Assembly: GCA_003695285.1 (NCBI GenBank)
Contig: RFIL01000041.1
Span: forward strand, 1-30,440
DNA from: Calditrichota bacterium
Lineage (GTDB): Bacteria > Calditrichota > Calditrichia > RBG-13-44-9 > J075
Direction: 5' to 3'
DNA: 30,440 nt
Notes under the pieces: model-generated
What the model was told of the DNA's origin: nothing
Database searches by the model: none
Seen by the model: only the letters and a program-made list of their open reading frames with translations
Shown: positions 6,752 to 14,364 of the stretch, one piece after another
Position numbering within the stretch: the first letter of the stretch is position 1
Layout: each line of letters begins with the position of its first letter
Position numbers and translations under genes: made by a program

Positions 6752-8995
6752 ATGGATTCAAGAATACCCAAATTTTACAAACATTCGGTTCTGGAACGGC
6801 TGGAAATTCTTCGGGAACGAGAGATTCTTTCCCCTGAAGATTTTAAAATTTTAGCCAATGGCAGTAATATCCTGAATGCTGAGGAAGCAGACAAAATGGT
6901 GGAAAACGTCATTGGCGTGTTTACCTTACCTATTGGCCTGGGACTCAATTTTTTGATCAATGATAAAGACTATGTGGTGCCCATGGTTGTGGAGGAACCC
7001 TCTATTATCGCAGCAGTAAGCTCGGCCGCGAAAACAGTGCGCAATGCTGGCGGATTTCGGAGTAAAAGCACTGATCCGATTCTCATCGGTCAAATTCAGG
7101 TGGTGGATATCGAACATCCCTCTCATGCCCAGAAAGCAATTTTACAAAACAAAGAAGAAATACTCAACTTAGCCAACAGTCTTCATCCTAAAATGGTAGC
7201 CCGGGGGGGAGGAGCCAAGGATTTAGAAGTCATCATTCACCCCTCTTCCTCCCATCGAGGAGATATGCTTATTGTTCATTTGCTGGTCGATACCCGTGAT
7301 GCCATGGGGGCCAATCTGGTGAACAGCATGTGCGAAGGAGTGGCCTCTTTAATTGAAAAAATCACCAATGGAAAAGTCTTTTTGCGGATTTTATCCAATC
7401 TGACTGACCGTGCTCTGGTGGAGGCTGAATGCACTATCCCCACCCGGTTATTAGCTGGTAAAGGGTATAGTGGTGAAGAGGTTCGCGATGGAATTATTCT
7501 GGCCAATGAATTTGCCATGGCGGATCCCTATCGCGCCGCCACTCATAATAAAGGCATCATGAACGGGATTGATGCCGTAGCTCTGGCCACCGGAAACGAC
7601 TGGCGAGCAATTGAAGCCGCTGCCCATGCCTACGCCGCCAGGGGCCATGCTTATACCTCATTAACCCGATGGTATAAAAACGACCAGGGTGATCTGGTAG
7701 GAAAGATAAAAATACCGATGAAGGTGGGTATTGTAGGGGGACCGGTTCAATCCAACCCCACAGTGGGAATTTTACTCCGACTAATGCGGGTGGCAACGGC
7801 AACCGAGCTTGCCGAGGTGATGGGGGCTGTGGGATTGGCGCAAAACTTTTCAGCCCTCCGGGCCCTTTCCACAGAAGGTATCCAGAAGGGGCACATGACG
7901 CTCCATGCCCGCACTGTTGCCATGGCTGCCGGGGCTTCTCCGGATATTTTTGATGAAGTAGTGGACCAATTAATCAAAAGTGGTGAAATCAAAGTATGGA
8001 AGGCGGAGGAGATTGTGAAACAAATTCGAACTCGTGAAGAAGAGCCCCAAAAGGTAGAAGAAATCAAGGAAGCGGAAAAGTTAGCCTCCGGCAGTGGGAA
8101 GGTGATTCTCTTCGGTGAACATGCTGCTGTTTATGGAAGCCATGTGATTGCCGCTCCTATTCCCATCGCCATTCAGGCTAAAGTGGAGGATGAAAATGAT
8201 GGTATTCATCTGGTAATTCCACGCTGGGGGGTGGAAGAACGACTGCACATGGATACCGAGCATAAACACTCCATCTATCAATCTCTTGACCTGATCATCA
8301 ATACCCTGGGATTAAAAGACAAAAACATGCGGATTGAGGTTTATCCTAATGTTCCCAGAGCAATGGGGCTTGGAGGTTCAGCTGCTCTGGCGGTTGCGAT
8401 TATTCGTGCCCTCTCTCAGCACTATCAACTGAATTTATCTGATGATGATGTTAACAAACTGGCATTTGAATCTGAAAAGATTGTCCATGGAACTCCCTCC
8501 GGGATTGATAATACCATGGCCACTTATGGGAAATTCATCCTCTTCCGAAAGGGTGAACCCCCATTAATGAAACCGATTGATGTTCCCCATCCCATCCCCA
8601 TCGTGATTGGTCTTTCCGGGGTTGAAAGTCTCACTGCTAAAATGGTGGCGCACGTCCGGAAAGCATGGGAAAAAAATCAGGCGCTTTATGATAAGATTTT
8701 CAAGGAAATTGACGAACTCGCCCTGCAGGCTGTCAAAGCCATTCAAAATTATGACCTTGAAAAACTGGGAGAATTGATGAATATTAATCAGGGATTGCTA
8801 AATGCTCTGCAGGTATCCAGCTGGGAACTGGAAGAACTCATCCAGATTGCCCGGAATTCGGGAGCGCTGGGTGCCAAATTAACCGGAGGTGGAGGTGGAG
8901 GTGCCATGATAGCCCTCTGTCCCGATAAGGCAGAACAGGTGGCTGAGGCGATGCGAAAAGCTGGTTATAAAGCCATCATCACTGAGTTGCGCTAA
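6752..8995 (+). CDS. Bifunctional class II HMG-CoA reductase - mevalonate kinase fusion
   Basis: About 747 residues from the ATG at 6752, which has AAGAGGG at good spacing; an upstream in-frame ATG at 6725 would overlap the previous gene. Residues 1 to about 428 are a class II (Pseudomonas mevalonii-type) HMG-CoA reductase: EEPS (E82), DAMGAN (183-188), HNKGIMNGID (K267), GNDW (D283) and GHMTLHA (H381), i.e. the complete catalytic set. A charged linker (about 428-445) leads to a complete mevalonate kinase: GSGKVILFGEHAAVYG (447-462), GLGGSAALAVA (539-549), HGTPSGIDN (579-587, D586) and KLTGGGGGGAM (709-719). One polypeptide would therefore convert HMG-CoA to mevalonate and then to mevalonate 5-phosphate. 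There is no frameshift or internal stop, so this is a real fusion in one frame. Cofactor choice (NADH or NADPH) cannot be read safely. Confidence 0.93.
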   Translation: MDSRIPKFYKHSVLERLEILREREILSPEDFKILANGSNILNAEEADKMVENVIGVFTLPIGLGLNFLINDKDYVVPMVVEEPSIIAAVSSAAKTVRNAGGFRSKSTDPILIGQIQVVDIEHPSHAQKAILQNKEEILNLANSLHPKMVARGGGAKDLEVIIHPSSSHRGDMLIVHLLVDTRDAMGANLVNSMCEGVASLIEKITNGKVFLRILSNLTDRALVEAECTIPTRLLAGKGYSGEEVRDGIILANEFAMADPYRAATHNKGIMNGIDAVALATGNDWRAIEAAAHAYAARGHAYTSLTRWYKNDQGDLVGKIKIPMKVGIVGGPVQSNPTVGILLRLMRVATATELAEVMGAVGLAQNFSALRALSTEGIQKGHMTLHARTVAMAAGASPDIFDEVVDQLIKSGEIKVWKAEEIVKQIRTREEEPQKVEEIKEAEKLASGSGKVILFGEHAAVYGSHVIAAPIPIAIQAKVEDENDGIHLVIPRWGVEERLHMDTEHKHSIYQSLDLIINTLGLKDKNMRIEVYPNVPRAMGLGGSAALAVAIIRALSQHYQLNLSDDDVNKLAFESEKIVHGTPSGIDNTMATYGKFILFRKGEPPLMKPIDVPHPIPIVIGLSGVESLTAKMVAHVRKAWEKNQALYDKIFKEIDELALQAVKAIQNYDLEKLGELMNINQGLLNALQVSSWELEELIQIARNSGALGAKLTGGGGGGAMIALCPDKAEQVAEAMRKAGYKAIITELR

Positions 8996-9066
8996 GAAAG
9001 AAATAAATAATCACACTGAAGCATAGAGCGGTTGAGTAAACGTCTGGTAAAGTTAGGAGAGAGCTT

Positions 9067-9630
9067 ATGAGTAATAATGACCAGCAAGTTTCTTTTGATG
9101 ATGAGATGCTGATTCTTGTGGATGAGAATGATAATATAATTGGTTATGAGAACAAACTGGCGTGTCATCGTGGGGAGGGGCTTCTCCACCGCGCTTTCTC
9201 TATTTTTATCTTCAATGACCGCAAAGAGTTATTACTCCAACAGCGGAGTGAACAAAAACATCTCTGGCCTCTGTACTGGTCTAACAGTTGTTGTAGCCAT
9301 CCCCGGAAAGGAGAAGATCTGGAAAATGCCACCCAACGCCGCCTGGCGGAAGAGCTTGGTATTAGCACCCCACTCAAACACCTGTTCACTTTTCAATACC
9401 ATGCCAGATATAAAAACGTCGGTTCAGAGAGGGAGGTTTGTGCTGTCTTGATCGGTAAAAGCAATGATCCCATTTCAGTCAATCCCACTGAGATTGCCGA
9501 TTGGAAATACATTGGCATTAATGAGTTGACTCAGGAACTCGCCAAACACCCGGAAAAATATACACCATGGTTAAAAATGGAGTGGGAACGATTGATGGTA
9601 GAGCACCTGGACGATATTATGGCATTATAG
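9067..9630 (+). CDS. idi: Isopentenyl-diphosphate delta-isomerase, type I (Nudix fold)
   Basis: 187 residues, typical for the type I enzyme. Metal-binding histidines H34 and H41 (ACHRGEGLLHRAF), the catalytic cysteine in SNSCCSHP (C76, matching E. coli C67; H78 matches H69), and the catalytic glutamate in EREVCAV (E123, matching E. coli E116) are all present. The Nudix-like helix follows (RRLAEELGI, 91-99). It interconverts IPP and DMAPP, the last shared step of isoprenoid precursor supply. The ATG is preceded by AGGAGAG. It lies 71 bases behind the HMGR-MVK gene on the same strand, and is probably the original last gene of the operon before the GC-rich segment was inserted. Confidence 0.95.
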   Translation: MSNNDQQVSFDDEMLILVDENDNIIGYENKLACHRGEGLLHRAFSIFIFNDRKELLLQQRSEQKHLWPLYWSNSCCSHPRKGEDLENATQRRLAEELGISTPLKHLFTFQYHARYKNVGSEREVCAVLIGKSNDPISVNPTEIADWKYIGINELTQELAKHPEKYTPWLKMEWERLMVEHLDDIMAL

Positions 9631-9633
9631 GTG

Positions 9634-10616
9634 TTGGGAATAAAAAATGGTAGCCGCATAGGACATATGGTATGACACTTGGTCTCGCAGGACTCAGACT
9701 TCATCAGACGGAGCCTCAGTTGACTGGGCCGATGGACCTCAAAGCGTCCGAGGTGTCGGTCGTCGTTCCCGTCCGCAACAACACGAGTGGATTGATTCGT
9801 TTGCTCGAGGCGATCGCGAACCTCGACCACGACTCTCAACCAGGTGAAGTCATTGTCGTCGACGACGGATCTCGACCGCAAGTGCCGATGGAGGCACTAC
9901 GGTCATCTTCGGATGGGCTATGCATCAGAATTGTCCGCATGCGAGGCACCGGTCCTGGTGTCGCTCGGAACGCAGGCGCTGCCTTGGCGCGGGGACGGTG
10001 GCTCTTATTTACCGATAGCGACTGCGTTCCATGTTCGGGCTGGGTCATGGGCTACAAAAGCGCCATGAACGGCGCGATTGCATATGCGGGTGGGGTTCGC
10101 GCTCTCCACAACGACTTTCTTTCGCGCTACTGCGAAGCGCAGGAGCTCTTAATACCACCTCCATGCGCTGACTTGCGCCCGCTGTACCTCGTAACCGCAA
10201 ATGCGCTCGTTCTGCGCGAGGCGTTTGTCCGCGTGCGCGGGTTCGATCCACATTTCGCAATTGCCGGTGGGGAGGATATCGATTTTGCACTGCGAATGCG
10301 CAAGATTGGCGACCTCTGCTTCGCGCTGAACTCGGTCGTATTCCACGACTTCAGCGGAGGTATACGAACCTTCCTCCGCAGATGTATTAGGTACGGCATA
10401 GGAAACCGGATGCTCGCCAATAAGTATGGCCTTGACCTCGCTCCACAAAGGTTTCGACCGGCTTTAAAAGGATGGCGGGCCACATTGGCAGCGCATCTTC
10501 AATTCGTAGGGCTATGGGTTGGGTATCACATGGCAGCCGGGGCCCGGTCATGACGAGACTGCGTCTAACAACAGCATGCAGCGGACAGCGTTGCGAACCG
10601 CCGCTGATGCTGAACA
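9634..10616 (+). mobile_element. Candidate single integron gene cassette (GC-rich glycosyltransferase gene plus attC-like site)
   Basis: The segment has the layout of an integron cassette: a short 38-base leader, one gene, and an attC-like hairpin starting nine bases after the stop. Hand counts of sample lines give 58% GC (9841-9900) and 62% (10201-10260), against 42% in the end of idi (9541-9600). The left edge is set at GTTGGGA (9633-9639), three bases behind the idi stop, which departs from the core-site form GTTRRRY only in its last base. The right edge is set within the degenerate right core of the attC-like site. No integrase gene and no second attC are visible, so this would be a lone cassette, perhaps inserted at a secondary site. 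The edges are estimates. Confidence 0.5.
9672..10553 (+). CDS. Family 2 glycosyltransferase, foreign base composition
   Basis: 293 residues. A GT-A fold of family GT2 begins with EVSVVVPVRNN (about 27-37), has VVDDGSR, then PGVARNAGAALARG, the metal-binding FTDSDC (D-x-D), and the late acidic motif GGEDIDFALRM. It probably transfers a sugar from a nucleotide donor; acceptor and sugar cannot be told. The general arrangement resembles GT2 enzymes related to MftF, but that is weak. There is no signal peptide; the C-terminal stretch is mildly hydrophobic. The ATG at 9672 has AGGA nearby; an alternative start is 9732, just before the domain. GC-rich codon use is unlike both neighbours, which indicates horizontal transfer. 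The gene lies in the direction of the mevalonate operon and may be read from it. Confidence 0.85.
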   Translation: MTLGLAGLRLHQTEPQLTGPMDLKASEVSVVVPVRNNTSGLIRLLEAIANLDHDSQPGEVIVVDDGSRPQVPMEALRSSSDGLCIRIVRMRGTGPGVARNAGAALARGRWLLFTDSDCVPCSGWVMGYKSAMNGAIAYAGGVRALHNDFLSRYCEAQELLIPPPCADLRPLYLVTANALVLREAFVRVRGFDPHFAIAGGEDIDFALRMRKIGDLCFALNSVVFHDFSGGIRTFLRRCIRYGIGNRMLANKYGLDLAPQRFRPALKGWRATLAAHLQFVGLWVGYHMAAGARS

Positions 10617-10622
10617 TTCAAT
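10563..10622 (+). other. attC-like integron recombination site
   Basis: Starting nine bases after the glycosyltransferase stop is GTCTAAC (10563-10569), which fits the R'' form RYYYAAC. CAGCAT (10572-10577) pairs with ATGCTG (10607-10612), and CAGCGG (10579-10584) pairs with CCGCTG (10601-10606). G10578 is unpaired, and A10585 is bulged next to the C10586-G10600 pair, as expected for extrahelical bases in folded attC sites. The central loop is short. The right core, where GTTRRRY is expected, reads ATTCAAT. That may be a decayed core, or host sequence joined after secondary-site insertion. The length of about 60 bases is at the short end for attC. Confidence 0.55.
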
Positions 10623-10651
10623 CGAATGAAGAAATGATCGAAATTCCATTC

Positions 10652-11656
10652 TTACCATCGCAGGGTTAAAGAGGCTTTGACAGAATGGGCATCTGCCTTC
10701 CAGTCTACGGCCAACCCACTGCGGGGGATGATCATCTCCGCTCTTGATTTCTTACCTTTCTTTTGCATCCCTTGAATAAAAGCGGTAACAATATCCGTCC
10801 CCCAGATAACCCAGATAGCAGTTTGAAAGCTTTTCTCCAGGGAACGATTATCCTGGTAGCTTCGCCAGTAACGGTTCTGGCTTTCTGCATCCCGGGATAA
10901 TTCATAATTCTGCAGGGCTTCTTCCTTTCTCCCCCGGTATTTCAAAACAAAAGCATAGCATATCCCCATTGAGATGGGAGATACAAACCAGAGTTTTTGT
11001 TTGAGATAATAATGCCCTAAACCGGGGATAACAGAGAAGAGAGCGGCTTCCGGGCCTCTTCTGGAACGAGAAGTTTTTTTAGGGATGAACTGTGGTTTTC
11101 TTTGCGGTTTTTCTTCTCTTTTCGGTTCAATTTTTTTGCTACTCCCAACTGATGTCCTGGTGGAGAGGTCCAAATTGGGGGGACGTCGTTGGGCTTTTTG
11201 TAAATAGGGAAGGGGATCCACTTGCTTCCCGTTTTTTAATATGGAAAAGTGTAGATGAACCCCGGTGGCATCCCCGGTCGCACCGGCTTTCCCAATCAGT
11301 TCTCCTGCCTGAACATGCTGTCCCTGCTTTACCAGAATTTGAGACAAATGATGATAACGGGATTTATAATTCCCGGCATGTTGTAGGACAATGGATCTTC
11401 CGTAGCCGGATTGATACCCGGCTTTTACCACCGTTCCGGCTCGCCAGGCATAAACCGGGTCGCCTTCCTTCGCCTGTAAATCAATCCCTTGATGAAATTG
11501 ATTGTCCCTGGGATAAAACGGGTCTGCTCTCCATCCATATAGACTGGTCACATCACGCCATTCACCCAGGGGATGATAAGAAAGGGTATCACTACCAGGC
11601 GATTGTCCGAAAAGCCATTGGCAGAAGCACAGGAGTGTGATTAAAAATTTTCTCAT
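10652..11656 (-). CDS. Secreted M23 metallopeptidase with C-terminal DUF5683-like domain
   Basis: 334 residues. An N-terminal signal peptide (MRKFLITLLCFCQWLFGQS) sends it across the inner membrane. The M23 (lysostaphin-type) domain spans about 35-145, with the zinc motif H55-x3-D59, H102/H103 in RYHHLSQ, and H134-x-H136 (GVHLHFS). All catalytic residues are present, unlike EnvC. A basic, proline-rich linker (about 146-192) leads to a region with PGLGHYY (201-207) and two hydrophobic stretches (about 212-228 and 268-286), resembling DUF5683-type domains. It lies 56 bases behind ftsX on the same strand, so it is a likely peptidoglycan endopeptidase controlled by FtsEX at the division site (inference from established FtsEX-hydrolase pairing). 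It converges with the GC-rich glycosyltransferase gene. Confidence 0.88.
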   Translation of the reverse strand: MRKFLITLLCFCQWLFGQSPGSDTLSYHPLGEWRDVTSLYGWRADPFYPRDNQFHQGIDLQAKEGDPVYAWRAGTVVKAGYQSGYGRSIVLQHAGNYKSRYHHLSQILVKQGQHVQAGELIGKAGATGDATGVHLHFSILKNGKQVDPLPYLQKAQRRPPNLDLSTRTSVGSSKKIEPKREEKPQRKPQFIPKKTSRSRRGPEAALFSVIPGLGHYYLKQKLWFVSPISMGICYAFVLKYRGRKEEALQNYELSRDAESQNRYWRSYQDNRSLEKSFQTAIWVIWGTDIVTAFIQGMQKKGKKSRAEMIIPRSGLAVDWKADAHSVKASLTLRW

Positions 11657-11681
11657 GGTTATATAAACCTCCCACCTATAG

Positions 11682-11699
11682 CCGGAGTTCCAGCCCCGG
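11682..11699 (-). other. Intercistronic hairpin between ftsX and the M23 gene
   Basis: CCGGAG (11682-11687), loop TTCCAG, then CCCCGG (11694-11699). In minus-strand RNA it makes a 6-bp stem with one G-U pair. The arms are the same as the outer arms of the prkA-DUF444 hairpin (CCGGAG ... CCCCGG), so the two may belong to one repeat family. No T-run follows. Confidence 0.35.
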
Positions 11700-11712
11700 G
11701 AATAACCCGCCT

Positions 11713-12564
11713 TCAGTATTTCAGGTACTTACCAATCGAAATGTAGCTGCCAATTAATCCCAGCATCGTTCCTGTTAGAATCAAAAACCCATAATAATAC
11801 AGGGGTATATGCAAGGTGGGGAACAATGCTGTTCGGATGATATCCACTCCCAGCCACAACAACCCACAGGCGAAAAGACTACCCAGTAACCCCTGAAGTA
11901 TCCCCTCCACAACAAAAGGTCCTTTTATGAACAGGCGGGTGGCTCCCACCAACCGCATAATGGATATCAAATTTCGACGGGAATGTATGGTTAAACGAAT
12001 GGTATTAAAAATGAGCATGGTTGAAATAAAAAAGATGGTTGCCCCCACTGCGGAGGTGATGATAACACCCAGTAAAAAATATTTATTCATTAAGCGAATG
12101 ATATTCCTCTGATAATTAACCTCATCCACTTCTTCCAGGGCTTCAATTTTCCGCACGATGGATTCGATTTCATTCATCTTACGATATCCACCCTTCAATA
12201 CCACGCGGAAAGAGGGGGGAAAAGGATTCGCGTCCAACACTGAGAGAATATCACCGAAGTCGCTCTCAAATTCCTTCAATGCATGCTGAGGCGTGATATA
12301 ATTTACGTAGCCAACCCCATCCAGTGAATTTAAGTATCGGGCTAAAGAATCGACCTGACTCGATGATAAGGAGGGATCGATAAACACTTCCAGTTGGATT
12401 TTATTATACAATTGCTGGAATGAATGGGAGAGATTTTGAACGATCAACCCAAACATTCCAATTAAGGTAAGCGATAACGTCACCGTAACAATCGTTATCG
12501 TAGCCGAAAGTCGTGCTCTTTGAAACCCCGCTAAACCCTCTTTAAGCAAGAAAAACAGCTTCAT
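11713..12564 (-). CDS. ftsX: Cell division ABC transporter-like permease FtsX
   Basis: 283 residues, normal for FtsX. Four membrane segments are visible at about 20-44, 162-188, 214-240 and 256-278. A large periplasmic domain sits between the first two (45-160), and the conserved SIMRLVGAT loop is at 201-209. This is the FtsX layout rather than that of a transport permease. With FtsE it passes ATP-driven conformational change across the membrane to activate peptidoglycan hydrolases during division. The ATG overlaps the ftsE stop as ATGA (12561-12564). An M23 peptidase gene, its probable client, follows directly. Confidence 0.94.
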   Translation of the reverse strand: MKLFFLLKEGLAGFQRARLSATITIVTVTLSLTLIGMFGLIVQNLSHSFQQLYNKIQLEVFIDPSLSSSQVDSLARYLNSLDGVGYVNYITPQHALKEFESDFGDILSVLDANPFPPSFRVVLKGGYRKMNEIESIVRKIEALEEVDEVNYQRNIIRLMNKYFLLGVIITSAVGATIFFISTMLIFNTIRLTIHSRRNLISIMRLVGATRLFIKGPFVVEGILQGLLGSLFACGLLWLGVDIIRTALFPTLHIPLYYYGFLILTGTMLGLIGSYISIGKYLKY

Positions 12565-13247
12565 TTTTTCTTCCCCTGAATCTGGGATGCCGGAATTTCT
12601 TTATAGAGTCTGCCATTGTCCAACACAATCGTGCGATGGGGATATTGCCGAATCAAATCATAATTATGAGTAGCCATCACCACAGCAGTACCACTACGAT
12701 TGATACTTTCCAATAAACTCAATATTTCTTTCGATACATGGGGATCGAGGTTACCAGTGGGTTCATCGGCAAGTAATACAAATGGTTCGTTTACCAGTGC
12801 TCTGGCAATTGCGACCCGTTGTTGTTCGCCACCGGAGAGTTTATCGGGCATCACATAGCGTTTATGGGTTAACCCTACCCGATTTAACACCGCCAATACC
12901 CGGGGCTTGATCTTTTTCCCCGGAACCCCGATCACTTGTAGGGCAAAGGCAACGTTGTCAAAAACATTCCGATCGGTCAATAACTTGAAATCCTGAAAAA
13001 TGACCCCCACCTTACGTCTTAAATAAGGTATATGGCGAGGGGAGATGGAAGAAGAACTATATTTATCCACAATGACATTCCCCCGGGTGGGGAAAAGATC
13101 CATGTATATCAATTTTAAAAGGGTGGTCTTACCGGCTCCGGTCTTGCCTATTAAATAAACAAACTCCCCTTTCTGAATTTTCAAACTAATATGATCCAGA
13201 ATGGGACGTTTTCCCAGTGTAACACTCACATTAAATAGTTCAATCAT
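12561..13247 (-). CDS. ftsE: Cell division ATP-binding protein FtsE
   Basis: About 228 residues from the ATG at 13247 ([12 protein letters not shown]); a TTG two codons upstream is in frame but less likely. All ABC ATPase motifs are present: Walker [10 protein letters not shown] (about 34-42), the signature [15 protein letters not shown], Walker B with D-loop [11 protein letters not shown], and the H-loop histidine in MATHNYDL. It drives FtsX, and its stop overlaps the ftsX start by four bases. A methyltransferase gene lies about 100 bases upstream on the same strand, with a small CCGAAA/TTTCGG dyad in the gap. Confidence 0.95.
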   Translation of the reverse strand: MIELFNVSVTLGKRPILDHISLKIQKGEFVYLIGKTGAGKTTLLKLIYMDLFPTRGNVIVDKYSSSSISPRHIPYLRRKVGVIFQDFKLLTDRNVFDNVAFALQVIGVPGKKIKPRVLAVLNRVGLTHKRYVMPDKLSGGEQQRVAIARALVNEPFVLLADEPTGNLDPHVSKEILSLLESINRSGTAVVMATHNYDLIRQYPHRTIVLDNGRLYKEIPASQIQGKKK

Positions 13248-13347
13248 CGGCAACCGCTTTTACTGCAATCAAACTTGACCAATTAATACGCCTTATTTCA
13301 CCGAAAACCTTAATATTGTTTCGGGTCTAAAGGAATTTTATTTAACC

Positions 13348-14136
13348 TCAATTGCTTTCTTTGCCCTCTTTTTTCAGAATAAAGTGGGCTCTCCCACTCA
13401 ATGGAGATAGGGGCTCAAGAGAGAATTCATCATACACATGGAGTAAAGTAAATGGTGTTTTTTCCGTTATCAGAGAATGAATATAGGAAAAGTCATATAT
13501 CCGTTGTTTATGTTCTTCTTCAAAAATACCTTCCGGAGTATAAATGCGAATCCAGTTATACTGTATTTTATCTTCTTCATGGTAAAAGCTCTCCCGTGAA
13601 TAAGCATAGTCGTTGTTCAGCACTTCGCTGTCGTAGTAACCCTGAAAATACTGCCGGCAGTGCAACTCGCTGACCAGATCAAAAATAAAGAGCCCACCAG
13701 GGAGAAGCTTTTGGTGTACCATGTTTAGCCCATTTACGACAGCCTCTTCCTCCATCAGATAATTAAAGGTATCGTAGAGACAGGTCATGATCAGATAGGA
13801 TTGCGGCGGAATTTCAACCAAATCCGGCAAACCGCATTGATAGAATGTTCTTTCCGGTACCTTTTTAAGCGCTGATTTTAACATATCCGAAGAAGGATCA
13901 CATCCATCAGCAACCTGTCCGAGACGCCCGATTTCTTTAATAAATCGTCCGGTTCCACATCCTATATCCAGCAGTTTACCCTGCTTCCATACCTTTTCTT
14001 CTTTGCATATTAAAGCAATATATTTCGCCCATTTGCGATAATTCACATGCTCCATCATTTTATCGTACACCAGTGCTAACATACTGTAAGGAGGGATGGA
14101 GCGAAGATTTTTTTTATCTGCCAAATGTGAACGCAT
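13348..14136 (-). CDS. Class I SAM-dependent methyltransferase, substrate unknown
   Basis: 262 residues. Motif I LLDIGCGTG at 55-63 and the later LPGGLFIFDLVS (post-motif III) show a Rossmann-fold methyltransferase of the small-molecule type; the N-terminal PYSMLALVYDKMMEHVNY segment is common in this group. Nothing fixes the substrate. The start at 14136 was kept although its ribosome site is weak (AGGATAA, distant). It lies behind the isocitrate dehydrogenase terminator and ahead of ftsE, so it may begin the ftsEX transcript. Confidence 0.82.
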   Translation of the reverse strand: MRSHLADKKNLRSIPPYSMLALVYDKMMEHVNYRKWAKYIALICKEEKVWKQGKLLDIGCGTGRFIKEIGRLGQVADGCDPSSDMLKSALKKVPERTFYQCGLPDLVEIPPQSYLIMTCLYDTFNYLMEEEAVVNGLNMVHQKLLPGGLFIFDLVSELHCRQYFQGYYDSEVLNNDYAYSRESFYHEEDKIQYNWIRIYTPEGIFEEEHKQRIYDFSYIHSLITEKTPFTLLHVYDEFSLEPLSPLSGRAHFILKKEGKESN

Positions 14137-14320
14137 AGACTAAAATTATCCTGTTATGTATATCATTGACAATGTTTCGGAGAGGTTGCAAAGTCCATGT
14201 GAGGAACCGGTAAGAAATGTGTTCTCCTCTTCCCTAACCTCAACTCAAAAAATATAAGTATCAATACGTTAAAAATAACATGGTAAGACCATCCACCATC
14301 GGATGAATAACATTTCAGTA

Positions 14321-14353
14321 AAAAAGCCGGGAAAACAATGGTCTTCCCGGCTT
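14321..14353 (-). terminator. Intrinsic terminator of the isocitrate dehydrogenase gene
   Basis: A perfect 10-bp stem, AAGCCGGGAA (14324-14333) with TTCCCGGCTT (14344-14353), and a 10-base loop. On the minus strand it is followed by a T-run (complement of the A-run 14321-14325). It lies 11 bases beyond the stop codon of the dehydrogenase gene. Confidence 0.9.
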
Positions 14354-14364
14354 CAAGATAAAGA

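Noticed and set aside
10045..10617. Several overlapping antisense frames over the glycosyltransferase gene
   Set aside because: High-GC DNA gives long chance frames; only the plus-strand frame has GT2 motifs.
10472..10669. 65-codon plus-strand frame running through the attC-like site
   Set aside because: It starts inside the glycosyltransferase gene in another frame and has no protein features.
11092..11640. 182-codon frame opposite the M23 peptidase gene
   Set aside because: Antisense shadow of a well-supported signal-peptide protein with all M23 motifs.
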